Part shown: positions 18,210 through 26,053 of the stretch, in pieces
Layout: each line of letters opens with the position of its first letter
Position numbering within the stretch: the first letter of the stretch is position 1
Assembly: GCA_942493375.1 (NCBI GenBank)
Contig: OW818698.1
Location: forward strand, 5,146,001-5,210,000
Direction: 5' to 3'
DNA length: 64,000 nt
From: G942493375 sp942493375
Lineage (GTDB): Bacteria; Armatimonadota; UBA5829
Program-made: the position numbers and the translations under genes
The notes under the pieces: model-generated
What the model was told of the DNA's origin: nothing
Database searches by the model: none
Seen by the model: the letters and a program-made list of their open reading frames with translations, nothing else

Positions 18210-20726
18210 CTACACAAACAAGTTAACTGATCCCTGTTCGGCGCTGCTTAGGTAGGCGGCTACTCCGCCATATTCTACTCCATCGATGAGCTCTTCCGGT
18301 TTTATTCCCATCAAGTCCATGGACATAGTGCAGGCTACCATGTGGACTCCTGATCTCTGGGCTGACTGGATGAATTCCGGTAGGGAATTTACGTTCTTTT
18401 TCTTCATAATCCCTTTGATCATCAAAGGTCCAATTCCCCCCATGTTCATATTGGATAGCTGGAGTTTGTCCGCGCCACGGGGCATCATCCAACCAAACAT
18501 TGTCTCTATCAAGTTTTTCTTTACCGAGACTTGTTCCGACTTTCGCAGGACGTTGAGCCCCCAGAATGTGAAGAACATTGTTACTTCACTACCCATAGAT
18601 GAAGCGCCATTTGCGATAACAAATGCAGCCAGGGCTTTGTCCAGTTCACCGCTGAATACTACGATTGTCTTCTTCTTGCTTGATATACCATCTGATGATG
18701 ATGCTGGTTTTGGATGGCCTTTGGCGACTACTGCTCGGTACTTGCCGTCGAGTTTCCCCGATTCGACAAGTCTGTTCCCTGTGCTGTTGCACCATGGGCC
18801 TATGTCGGCAGAGAAGCCTGGGTCGGTGCTCAGTACTTCAACTGCTTCACCATCTTTAGCCTGTTCCATTGCCAGTGATACCTGCATTATAGGACCCGGG
18901 CACTGCAGCCCGCAGGTATCCAATAACCGGACTATGTTAACCGGCTTTTGTTGGTCGGACTCCTTGCTGGTTGACCCGGTAGAACCGGAATCATCTGTAA
19001 CCTCTTTAGGTGCAGGAGGAGGGACCCGGCAGGTTAGCGACTGTGTGCACTGGGTGTATGTTTTGAATCCACCTGTGAGGTTTTTGCAGTTGTAACCATA
19101 TTGGGTCAATATTCTGCATGCAAGATATCCACGGAGTCCCACCTGGCAGAACACCAGAATATCTTTATCTTTTGGTACTTCACTCAATCTGTCCCTGAGA
19201 GCGGGCAGGGGAATGTTCACGCTGCCTGGTATGGTCCCGGCAGCAACTTCCGGAGGATTCCGGACATCCAGCAGGAATGAATCGTGTTGGGCTTCAGTTG
19301 AAGTCTGCTGCGAATCGGCGGATGAAACACGCATGACATCCGCGACGTGGCATATCTGTGCATCACCTCTGAGAACGTTGCCAGCGACAAAACCTGCATA
19401 GTTAATTGGGTCTTTTGCTGATCCATAAGGTGGAGCGTATGATAGCTCCATTTCTTCCAGATCAAATACAGTCAGGCCTGCACGAATTGCTACAGCCAGC
19501 ACGTCTATTCGTTTGTCGACTCCATTGGCTCCGACGGCCTGGGCACCCAGTATTGTGCCAACAGTAGGATCGAAAATGACCTTTAAACTTAATGGAGTAG
19601 CACCCGGATAGTAGCTCGCATGATTGGCAGGATGAACATATACTTTTTCGTAAGACTTACCCAGTCGTTTGAGACTTTTTTCATTCATACCGGTCATTCC
19701 AGCTGCCAGACCGAAGACTTTACATATTCCGGTGCCCTGGGTCTTCTTGTATACTGAATCACGCCCAAATGCGTTGTCAGCTGCTATGCGTCCCTGTCGG
19801 TTGGCAGGACCAGCAAGCGGGATCAGTGTCTGGAATCCTCCGACAAAGTCCGTGACTTCTATAGCATCTCCAACAGCGAATACATCTGCCTGGCTTGTGC
19901 GCATATGATCATCAACCAGGATGCCGCCCCTCTCACCCAGTGCAAGACCTGCCTGCACTGCGAGTTTGGTGTCCGGTTTGACGCCAATAGCTAATATAAC
20001 CAGCCCGCATTCGAGCTTGTCTCCGGTGCTCAGATTGGCGACCAGCCCATTAGCATTTTCTGTGAGTTCAACAAGCGAGGTTTCCAGCCGTAAATCAACG
20101 CCGTTAGCTGCCAGTTCGATGTGCAATGGAGAAGCCATTTCAGGATCTACCGGTGCCATAACCTGAGGTGCGAGCTCTACCAGGGTTACACCTATTTTAC
20201 GTTCTACCAGCGCTTCAGCCATTTCAAGACCGATATAACCTCCACCAACTACCAAGACTCGCCCGGGTTTTTCTCTGTCGAGTATCTCAATAATTGAGTC
20301 CATGTCAGCCATTGAGCGGAGAGTTTTTACTTTTGCATTATCTGTTCCTGGTATAGGAGGCTTTATGGGTTCAGCGCCAGGGCTCAGTATGAGCTTGTCG
20401 TATGGCAGGGAATATTCAGTCCCATTCTCAAGGTTCTTGACTGCCACTTCCTTGCGCTGTGTGTCTATACGCAGTGCTTCAGTCCGCGTGCGGACATCCA
20501 AGCGCAGCTGACTGTGCAGTGTCTGAGGTGTCTGAACCAGCAGGCGGTCGCGGTCTTTGATTACTCCACCGATGTGATAAGGTAATCCGCAATTTGCGAA
20601 GGACACATATTCCCCTCGCTCAAGCACTATGATTTCAGCATTTTCATCCAGTCTTCTGGCTCTGGCTGCAGCGGATGCTCCACCGGCAACTCCGCCTATA
20701 ATGACTAGTCTAGTTTTCTCACTCAT
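18210..20726 (-). CDS. CoA-disulfide reductase-like flavoprotein fused to rhodanese, TusA and DsrE domains
   Basis: 838 residues from the ATG at 20726, preceded by GGAGG at eight bases; the longer frame to 20759 lacks a site. Residues 1-450 are a pyridine nucleotide-disulphide oxidoreductase with FAD motif GGVAGGASAAARARR and the CoADR-type single active Cys46 in SFANCGLPYHIGG. A rhodanese domain follows (about 460-555, active-site loop FCQVGLRGY), then a TusA domain (about 605-680, CGLQCPGPIMQV), then a DsrE/F-like domain with VACTMSMDLMG. These modules handle persulfides and sulfane sulfur. The fusion is a known architecture in anaerobes and aerobes. It lies downstream of a cysteine-rich ArsR gene, so it is probably regulated by sulfur species. 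Confidence 0.93.
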   Translation of the reverse strand: MSEKTRLVIIGGVAGGASAAARARRLDENAEIIVLERGEYVSFANCGLPYHIGGVIKDRDRLLVQTPQTLHSQLRLDVRTRTEALRIDTQRKEVAVKNLENGTEYSLPYDKLILSPGAEPIKPPIPGTDNAKVKTLRSMADMDSIIEILDREKPGRVLVVGGGYIGLEMAEALVERKIGVTLVELAPQVMAPVDPEMASPLHIELAANGVDLRLETSLVELTENANGLVANLSTGDKLECGLVILAIGVKPDTKLAVQAGLALGERGGILVDDHMRTSQADVFAVGDAIEVTDFVGGFQTLIPLAGPANRQGRIAADNAFGRDSVYKKTQGTGICKVFGLAAGMTGMNEKSLKRLGKSYEKVYVHPANHASYYPGATPLSLKVIFDPTVGTILGAQAVGANGVDKRIDVLAVAIRAGLTVFDLEEMELSYAPPYGSAKDPINYAGFVAGNVLRGDAQICHVADVMRVSSADSQQTSTEAQHDSFLLDVRNPPEVAAGTIPGSVNIPLPALRDRLSEVPKDKDILVFCQVGLRGYLACRILTQYGYNCKNLTGGFKTYTQCTQSLTCRVPPPAPKEVTDDSGSTGSTSKESDQQKPVNIVRLLDTCGLQCPGPIMQVSLAMEQAKDGEAVEVLSTDPGFSADIGPWCNSTGNRLVESGKLDGKYRAVVAKGHPKPASSSDGISSKKKTIVVFSGELDKALAAFVIANGASSMGSEVTMFFTFWGLNVLRKSEQVSVKKNLIETMFGWMMPRGADKLQLSNMNMGGIGPLMIKGIMKKKNVNSLPEFIQSAQRSGVHMVACTMSMDLMGIKPEELIDGVEYGGVAAYLSSAEQGSVNLFV

Positions 20727-20787
20727 TAATGTTTCCTCCGACAAAATATCACCCGACAATAGGTGTTTCGTATTGCTAAATATGAGT

Positions 20788-21120
20788 TCAACCTGATTGC
20801 TTACAATTAACCCGTATACAGTTTATTAGTCCGGGTAGACGGGGGGAATAAATCTTGTAGTATACTGATCTTCCTGATCTGACGCTGGTCAGCAGTCCAC
20901 AGTTCTGCATAAGCCTGAGGTGTTCGCAGACCTGATGATGAGGTAAATCGCACATCAGGGCAAGTTCACCGACAGTAGGCTCTTCTCTTGTTAGTATATC
21001 GACAATCTTAAGTCTGACAGGATGAGCCATCACCTTAAGGCAAGCAGCAGCTTCAGTTAATGCGTCATCAGTAATTGGTTGTTGATCGTCTAGAATATTC
21101 AGTGTTGTTGTATCTTGCAT
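20788..21120 (-). CDS. ArsR-family regulator, cysteine-rich
   Basis: 110 residues from the ATG at 21120, with AAGGAT nine bases upstream. A winged helix fits (HPVRLKIVDILTREEPTV ... GELALMCDL, HHQVCEHLRLMQNCGLL). Six Cys occur, in AAAC, LMC, QVC, QNC, INC and VNC. Relatives such as BigR/SqrR use Cys pairs to sense sulfide or persulfide, but the spacing here was not matched to them. The target is probably the sulfur-fusion gene 61 bases downstream and its own promoter, which contains a palindrome at 21133-21146. Confidence 0.87.
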   Translation of the reverse strand: MQDTTTLNILDDQQPITDDALTEAAACLKVMAHPVRLKIVDILTREEPTVGELALMCDLPHHQVCEHLRLMQNCGLLTSVRSGRSVYYKIYSPRLPGLINCIRVNCKQSG

Positions 21121-21132
21121 TCGACATATCCT

Positions 21133-21146
21133 TATATCACGATATA
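21133..21146. promoter_or_regulatory. Candidate ArsR operator palindrome
   Basis: TATATC-AC-GATATA, perfect apart from the central dinucleotide, lies 13 bases upstream of the ArsR ATG and next to TATACT in the minus-strand direction. Its position in the leader/promoter fits autorepression of the regulator and the downstream sulfur gene. Confidence 0.45.
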
Positions 21147-21306
21147 TTGATAGTATAATGCCCAAAATAACATAGTGTCAAACTGCCTTTTTGGATTACT
21201 TGTCTGTGATGCCCACGATTTTCATGGGTGTTGGACACAAAGTGATAATCCACCCGGAATTTTGGGTGATCCGAGCGGATAAGTAGAACCAACCAATGTA
21301 GCCTAG

Positions 21307-21666
21307 TTAGTTACTAAACATACTACCATTTCCTTGATTCATCGCGGCTACAAATATAACAGCATACAGTATCATAAAGATAATCACGAGAACTAATTGG
21401 GCTACCGCTACGATTATTCCCCATTTTGTCCAGGCCTTCTGTATCTCTTTGAATTCTTCTAGACTCTTAAATTGCCTGTATTGCCATGCCCATTCGTTGC
21501 CTTTAATTCCTAGAATTATCGACATAACGAGTGAGGCTGGTCCAAATAAAGCGATTAATCCTATCCACACATTGTGTCCAATAGCCCATATCCAGCTGAG
21601 TAAAAATGCTCCCCAGTTCCAACCTTTGAGCTCTTCTGGTAGTGGTCCATTGTTGATTTCCGGCAT
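21307..21666 (-). CDS. Small membrane protein, tandem copy A
   Basis: 119 residues; AAGGAG before the ATG. It begins MPEINNGPLPEELKGWNWG, then two or three hydrophobic segments with GNEWAWQYRQFKSLEEFKE between them and WTKWGIIVAVAQLVLVII near the end. It is the sister of the gene at 21799-22146 (identical N-terminus). The family is a common uncharacterised small integral membrane type; function unknown. Confidence 0.8.
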   Translation of the reverse strand: MPEINNGPLPEELKGWNWGAFLLSWIWAIGHNVWIGLIALFGPASLVMSIILGIKGNEWAWQYRQFKSLEEFKEIQKAWTKWGIIVAVAQLVLVIIFMILYAVIFVAAMNQGNGSMFSN

Positions 21667-21738
21667 TATCTGCTCCTTTACGGATGTCTGTCTATTATCA
21701 ATACAGGTAATATAAATGACTAGATATAAGTACTTGAA

Positions 21739-21764
21739 AGCCTGGCTCGTATAAGAGCCAGGCT
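21739..21764 (-). terminator. Hairpin after membrane protein copy B
   Basis: AGCCTGGCTC (21739-21748) pairs with GAGCCAGGCT (21755-21764), six-base loop. On the minus strand the stem is followed by TTTC, so it is a plausible rho-independent terminator for the gene ending at 21799. Confidence 0.65.
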
Positions 21765-21798
21765 AATAACATGATTCAATTATTTGTATCTGGTGATA

Positions 21799-22146
21799 TT
21801 AACTTGGCGGTTGCATCTGTGCAGCTATGCCACCTAGTACAATACTCAATATGAAACCAATTACGCCCAGGACAATTGAGATTATAAATACAATAATCCC
21901 CCATTTCATCCAGGCCTTTTGGATTGTTTTATATTCTTCAACACTATTGAACTGTCTATACTGCCATGCCCATTCATTGCCTTTGAGACCAAGAACAATG
22001 GCCATGACAAATCCTACATATGGGACCAGGCATAATAAACCCAACCACACATTATGTCCGATTGCCCATATCCAGTTAAGCAGGAATGCGCCCCAGTTCC
22101 AACCTTTGAGTTCTTCAGGCAGAGGTCCATTATTAATTTCCGGCAT
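21799..22146 (-). CDS. Small membrane protein, tandem copy B
   Basis: 115 residues; AAGGAG before the ATG. N-terminus (MPEINNGPLPEELKGWNWGA) and the GNEWAWQYRQFNS segment match copy A, showing tandem duplication. Contains about three membrane segments. A terminator hairpin separates it from copy A, so the two are probably expressed separately. Function unknown. Confidence 0.8.
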   Translation of the reverse strand: MPEINNGPLPEELKGWNWGAFLLNWIWAIGHNVWLGLLCLVPYVGFVMAIVLGLKGNEWAWQYRQFNSVEEYKTIQKAWMKWGIIVFIISIVLGVIGFILSIVLGGIAAQMQPPS

Positions 22147-22296
22147 TTTCTTTCTCCTTTACTGCACATAGAATACTCTTATGACCTATAATTCCACGAA
22201 TGTATAGAATTTCCTTCGTAAAGTGATGAAAACTGTATTAATCAAGAAGCTGGCTGAATATTTTACAGGTTGATTTGTATATTTTCAAATGAGTAC

Positions 22297-22343
22297 TTTA
22301 CCAATTGATTGGGCAAGATGTATAATGAACGAACATTCGTTCG
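22297..22343 (+). promoter_or_regulatory. lexA promoter with SOS box
   Basis: A TATAAT -10 at 22321-22326 has a TTTACC -35 candidate at 22297-22302 (18-base spacer). Overlapping the start region is CGAAC-ATTC-GTTCG at 22330-22343, matching the Gram-positive type LexA box (CGAAC-N4-GTTCG). It supports autoregulation of the adjacent lexA. This box type differs from the E. coli CTGT-N8-ACAG box. Confidence 0.8.
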
Positions 22344-22379
22344 CGTTGTGGTGGCGGCATTGCTAGAGGAGATATGTAT

Positions 22380-23003
22380 ATGCTTTCAGCTGATAAATTG
22401 ACCGAAAGGCAAAAGAAGATTCTGGAGTGTATAAGGGAGTTTGCAGATTCTCATGGGTATCCTCCAACAGTTCGGGAGATAGGTACTGTGGTTGGGTTGA
22501 GTTCCAGCTCAAGTGTCCAGTTCCATCTCAACAAACTTGCTGAGGCAGGACTAATCAATAAGGGAAATGAGCTTAATCGCTCTATCACTTTGCCTGCCCG
22601 TACGCATAGACCATCTGTTACCAGTGGGGTCGTAACTCTACCTGTGCTGGGCCGGGTTGCTGCTGGATACCCTATGCTGGCTGTTGAAGATATCCAGGAT
22701 GCCTATCCGGTACCCGCAGATATGCTGTCCGGTGAAGAGGGATTTATGCTGCGTGTGCGCGGTGAGAGTATGATTGATGATGGCATTTTGGATGGGGACT
22801 TTGTGATAGTCCGGCAGCAGGAGTCTGCTGAGAATGGGGATACTGTTGTGGCAATGGTAGAGGATGAGGCTACAGTCAAGAGATTTTATAAAGAAAAGGA
22901 CCAGATCAAGCTTCAACCTGCTAACGCAACAATGCAACCGATGTATTTTCCGACTGTGAGGTTAGTAGGTAAAGTAGTCGGACTTATGCGCAGGATGGTA
23001 TAA
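22380..23003 (+). CDS. lexA: LexA SOS repressor
   Basis: 207 residues from the ATG at 22380, which lies eight bases after GAGGAG; an ATG two codons earlier is too close to the site. The N-terminal winged helix (LTERQKKILECIREFADSHG, PPTVREIG) is followed by the cleavage site Ala-Gly in RVAAGYP, the catalytic Ser in GESMIDDGILDGDFVIV, and the Lys in ATVKRFYKE. The protein represses SOS genes and self-cleaves when RecA is activated. It is a single gene with its own SOS box. Confidence 0.96.
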   Translation: MLSADKLTERQKKILECIREFADSHGYPPTVREIGTVVGLSSSSSVQFHLNKLAEAGLINKGNELNRSITLPARTHRPSVTSGVVTLPVLGRVAAGYPMLAVEDIQDAYPVPADMLSGEEGFMLRVRGESMIDDGILDGDFVIVRQQESAENGDTVVAMVEDEATVKRFYKEKDQIKLQPANATMQPMYFPTVRLVGKVVGLMRRMV

Positions 23004-23253
23004 TCAGAGTGTCTTTTGCAGGTGTATTTGCTGCGGGAACTTAGCCCAGTGCAAACATAACGTTGTACAGATAAGCGTTCCCGCAGAATTGCCAATGCAG
23101 GGATAGATATAATTGCAGGTTCACATTCCTCTGCTCCCCTTCAAATGGTGAATCGGGAAGGGAATCAATCCCCCTGATCTCCTTCTCCAAGTGGGAATGG
23201 GTTGTGTTATCGCAAGGGGAATTGGACTGTGTAATTGTTATAAGGAGACTAAA

Positions 23254-23703
23254 TTGCCGGTAGTTAATAGTTCGATAGAAATAGATGGACCGATTGATAG
23301 AGTTTTTGCACTAGCCAGGAATATTGAGACATTCCCGGAGTTTATGAGCGATCTGGAGAGCGTGAGCATTGTAGAACGCAGCGATGACGGATCCAGAATT
23401 GTCAGCGACTGGGTAGGGATTGTAAAAGAGTTCAAGACCAAGATCCGCTGGACTGAAGAGGATATCTGGGACGATGAAGCCAAGACATGCGTATTCACAC
23501 TGGTAAAGGGTGACTACAGCAAGTATGCCGGAAAGTGGAACTTCACTGATGTAGATGGCAAGACCAGGTTCGATTCAGAGATTGAAGTCGAATACGATAT
23601 CCCGCTGGTCGGCGCGCTGATCAAGAGCATCATCGCCAAGAAAATGAAAGAAAACGTCGACAATATGCTGGTAGCCGTAAAGTCCAGGATAGAGTCGGAG
23701 TAG
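23254..23703 (+). CDS. SRPBCC (COQ10/START-like) lipid-binding family protein
   Basis: 149 residues from a TTG at 23254, chosen because AAGGAG lies six bases upstream and the family sequence begins here (VVNSSIEIDGPIDRVFAL). Features of the SRPBCC fold: a starting beta strand, then ALARNIETFPEFMSDLESV, then IRWTEEDIWDD and VDGKTRFDSEIEVEYD, and a terminal helix. It probably binds a hydrophobic ligand. No clear partner nearby. Confidence 0.82.
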   Translation: MPVVNSSIEIDGPIDRVFALARNIETFPEFMSDLESVSIVERSDDGSRIVSDWVGIVKEFKTKIRWTEEDIWDDEAKTCVFTLVKGDYSKYAGKWNFTDVDGKTRFDSEIEVEYDIPLVGALIKSIIAKKMKENVDNMLVAVKSRIESE

Positions 23704-23713
23704 ATTTTTAATC

Positions 23714-23976
23714 ATCCGCAGATTTCGCAGATTTACGCAGATTAGGGAGATACAGAATAAATGGTCGTCGGTGTCAGCGATGTTTGCGGAGAGTAATCGA
23801 TTTTAGGAAATTTGTCATTCTGAATGCAATGAAGAATCTCAAGCCTGCAGTGACAGAATACTTCATCAAAAGCAGATTCCTACTGCATTCAGAATGACAT
23901 AACACTGCGATCAGAATAACAAAATCACTGTGCAGTCCCAGACTATTTCTCCCTGATCTGCGAAAATCTGCGTAAT
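23714..23976. repeat. Nested palindromic repeats (CGCAGATTT-type and diverged family A)
   Basis: An outer inverted repeat (about 23722-23750 and 23948-23976, about 25 of 29 bases matched, built from CGCAGATTT-type units ending AGGGAGA) encloses a perfect 16-base inverted repeat, TGTCATTCTGAATGCA at 23813-23828 and its complement at 23884-23899. The inner one is a diverged cousin of family A. Together they fill the 339-base gap between convergent genes at 23703 and 24043; there is no coding sequence. Confidence 0.8.
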
Positions 23977-24042
23977 CAAGAGTATTCGGAGTCTGAATCC
24001 AATTTCCTATTTCCGAATACTCCTGTGGATAACTAAAAAGAA

Positions 24043-24744
24043 TCACCCTATATCAACAATGGTCCGATCTATAACTTCCTCGTCTTTTTCCAGTTTACCA
24101 TCTCTGAAACGTAGAATTCTCTTGCAGTGCTGGGCTATTTCGGGTTCGTGGGTTACTATTATTACTGTCTTTCCGGAGTTGTTAAGGTTCTGGAAGATGG
24201 ACATGATTTCTTTACCTGTGGATGTATCCAGGTTCCCAGTAGGTTCATCCCCGAAGATAATCGGGGGATCATTTACCAGCGCTCTGGCTATGGCTACCCT
24301 CTGCTGTTCTCCTCCTGAAAGTTGCAGGGGAGTGTGATGGTGCCTGTGGCTCAGGCCTACTGAATCCAGCAGTTCCCTCGCGTGCTTTCCGCTCTGTCTC
24401 CTGCCTGCATACATCATGGGCAGTAGAACGTTCTTCAGTGAAGTGATCCTGGGGAGCAGGTTGAAGCTCTGGAATACGAAACCTATCTTGATATTGCGGA
24501 CGTGTGCTCGTGCGGCATCTGAGAGTCTTCCTGCATCTTTACCATCCAGGATATATTTACCTGAGGTTGGTCTATCAAGGCAGCCTATTATGTTCATTAA
24601 GGTAGTCTTACCGGAACCCGATGGTCCCATAATAGCCACCATATCACCAGCTTCCACGGCAAAACTGACGCCATTGAGCGCAGGCACATCTACACTGCCT
24701 ATCATATAATGCTTAGTCAGGTTTTCCACTTCTATAATTGCCAA
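24043..24744 (-). CDS. ABC transporter ATPase of MacB/LolD type
   Basis: 233 residues from TTG at 24744 (AGAAGG upstream), one base after the permease stop. Walker A GPSGSGKTTLMNIIG, signature LSGGEQQRVAIARAL, Walker B IIFGDEPTGNLD and a switch His in VIIVTHE are all present. The high similarity to MacB/LolD nucleotide-binding domains and the upstream FtsX-type permease make it the separate ATPase of a tripartite efflux system. Last gene of the TolC-MacA-permease-ATPase operon. Confidence 0.93.
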   Translation of the reverse strand: MAIIEVENLTKHYMIGSVDVPALNGVSFAVEAGDMVAIMGPSGSGKTTLMNIIGCLDRPTSGKYILDGKDAGRLSDAARAHVRNIKIGFVFQSFNLLPRITSLKNVLLPMMYAGRRQSGKHARELLDSVGLSHRHHHTPLQLSGGEQQRVAIARALVNDPPIIFGDEPTGNLDTSTGKEIMSIFQNLNNSGKTVIIVTHEPEIAQHCKRILRFRDGKLEKDEEVIDRTIVDIG

Positions 24745-24745
24745 T

Positions 24746-26050
24746 TTAGCCTTCTCTCAGTGCTTCTATTGGGTCTACCAGGGCGGCTCGGATGGCGGGG
24801 TAGAGGCCGAATATGACACCTACTATAACTGATACGCCAAACGATACAATAATAGCCTGTGAACTGACGACCGTGAGCCAGCCCGCATATATTGAAATAG
24901 CCTTAGCCCCGCCGACACCCAGACCTATCCCTATTAGTCCGCCCATACAGGTGATTACTAATGCTTCAAGCATGAACTGTCTGATTATATCCCAGCGTGT
25001 CGCGCCAATACAGCGGCGTATACCGATCTCTCTGGTGCGCTGGCTTACTGTGGCAAGCATGATATTCATAATACCAATTCCACCGACCAGCAGCGATATC
25101 CCTGCAATGGCGGCCATGACTACATTGAATATTCTTTGTGTCTGCTGGCTCTGCCGAAGGAGTTGGGCTGGGATGACCATTTCGTAGTCAAGGATCCTTT
25201 GGTGTTGACGCTTAATGACCCTGTTCAATACATCAGCAGTCGGCTCAGTTGCCTCTTCACCACTGGCTTGCACAATGATTTCGGATATAGGGCTCTTGTC
25301 CAGACTGACTCTACTCATCAGCTTCTGAAACATCTCTCTCAAGGTTTTCATCGTGGACGGGACAGCCTGCTGGGAGTATATTTGAAATTCGGTTATTGAG
25401 AGGGTTATCGGGATGTAGATGTCAATGTTGGCGTCTCTCATCGCAGCGAATACGTTTGATGATCCTTTTTCTTTGTAGTCCAGCACACCGATAACTCTGA
25501 ACATCTTCTTGCCGATCTTAGCCATTTTACCCAGGGGGTCTGTGAATCCAAAAAGGTCTCTCTTGGCATCAACCCCTAACACACATACGGCTCTACGGTC
25601 TGTGACATCCCTGGCGTTTATAAACCTGCCCTGCTGGAGTCTTAACCTTGCAACTTCATCGTAACCATCTGTGGTGCCGACAACTTTGACTTGCAGCGGC
25701 TTCTCGCCCTTCTTAACGTCAGCGAAAACCTCGCGGAGGGGAACCACACGTTTTGCAAAATCGCAGATTCCCTGAACTGCGTGGCAGTCCGAATACTTCA
25801 GCCCATAAGGGGATTTATCCTGGGCTTTCTCCAGAAGTTCGCCTGCAATCACTGCCCGCTTGACGATTATTACGTCAACACCCATCTCACGTATCTGCTG
25901 GAGCGCTTCCTGCTTGGCGCCTTCTCCAATCGAGACCATGGCGATAACAGCTGCAACCCCGAAGATGACACCAAGCATTGTGAGAATGGAACGCATCTTA
26001 TGTGAGAGCAGCTCTGATAAACCGGTATGTATGGCGTCAAAAATGCCCAT
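24746..26050 (-). CDS. MacB/FtsX-type ABC transporter permease
   Basis: 434 residues. It starts three bases after the membrane fusion gene stop. An N-terminal membrane segment (SILTMLGVIFGVAAVIAMVS) is followed by a large periplasmic MacB-PCD-like domain (about 45-290) and three more membrane segments including IGIMNIMLATVSQRTREIGIRR, the FtsX signature. It transmits ATP hydrolysis to the periplasmic adaptor. Substrate not indicated: antibiotic, peptide or lipoprotein-like cargo are possible. Confidence 0.93.
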   Translation of the reverse strand: MGIFDAIHTGLSELLSHKMRSILTMLGVIFGVAAVIAMVSIGEGAKQEALQQIREMGVDVIIVKRAVIAGELLEKAQDKSPYGLKYSDCHAVQGICDFAKRVVPLREVFADVKKGEKPLQVKVVGTTDGYDEVARLRLQQGRFINARDVTDRRAVCVLGVDAKRDLFGFTDPLGKMAKIGKKMFRVIGVLDYKEKGSSNVFAAMRDANIDIYIPITLSITEFQIYSQQAVPSTMKTLREMFQKLMSRVSLDKSPISEIIVQASGEEATEPTADVLNRVIKRQHQRILDYEMVIPAQLLRQSQQTQRIFNVVMAAIAGISLLVGGIGIMNIMLATVSQRTREIGIRRCIGATRWDIIRQFMLEALVITCMGGLIGIGLGVGGAKAISIYAGWLTVVSSQAIIVSFGVSVIVGVIFGLYPAIRAALVDPIEALREG

Positions 26051-26053
26051 TAG

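Noticed and set aside
18286..19095. 269-codon plus-strand ORF
   Set aside because: Antisense shadow of the CoADR/rhodanese/TusA/DsrE gene, whose domain motifs are clear on the other strand.
21251..21268. CACCC/GGGTG mini-hairpin after membrane protein copy A
   Set aside because: Only five base pairs and no T-run; too weak to call a terminator.
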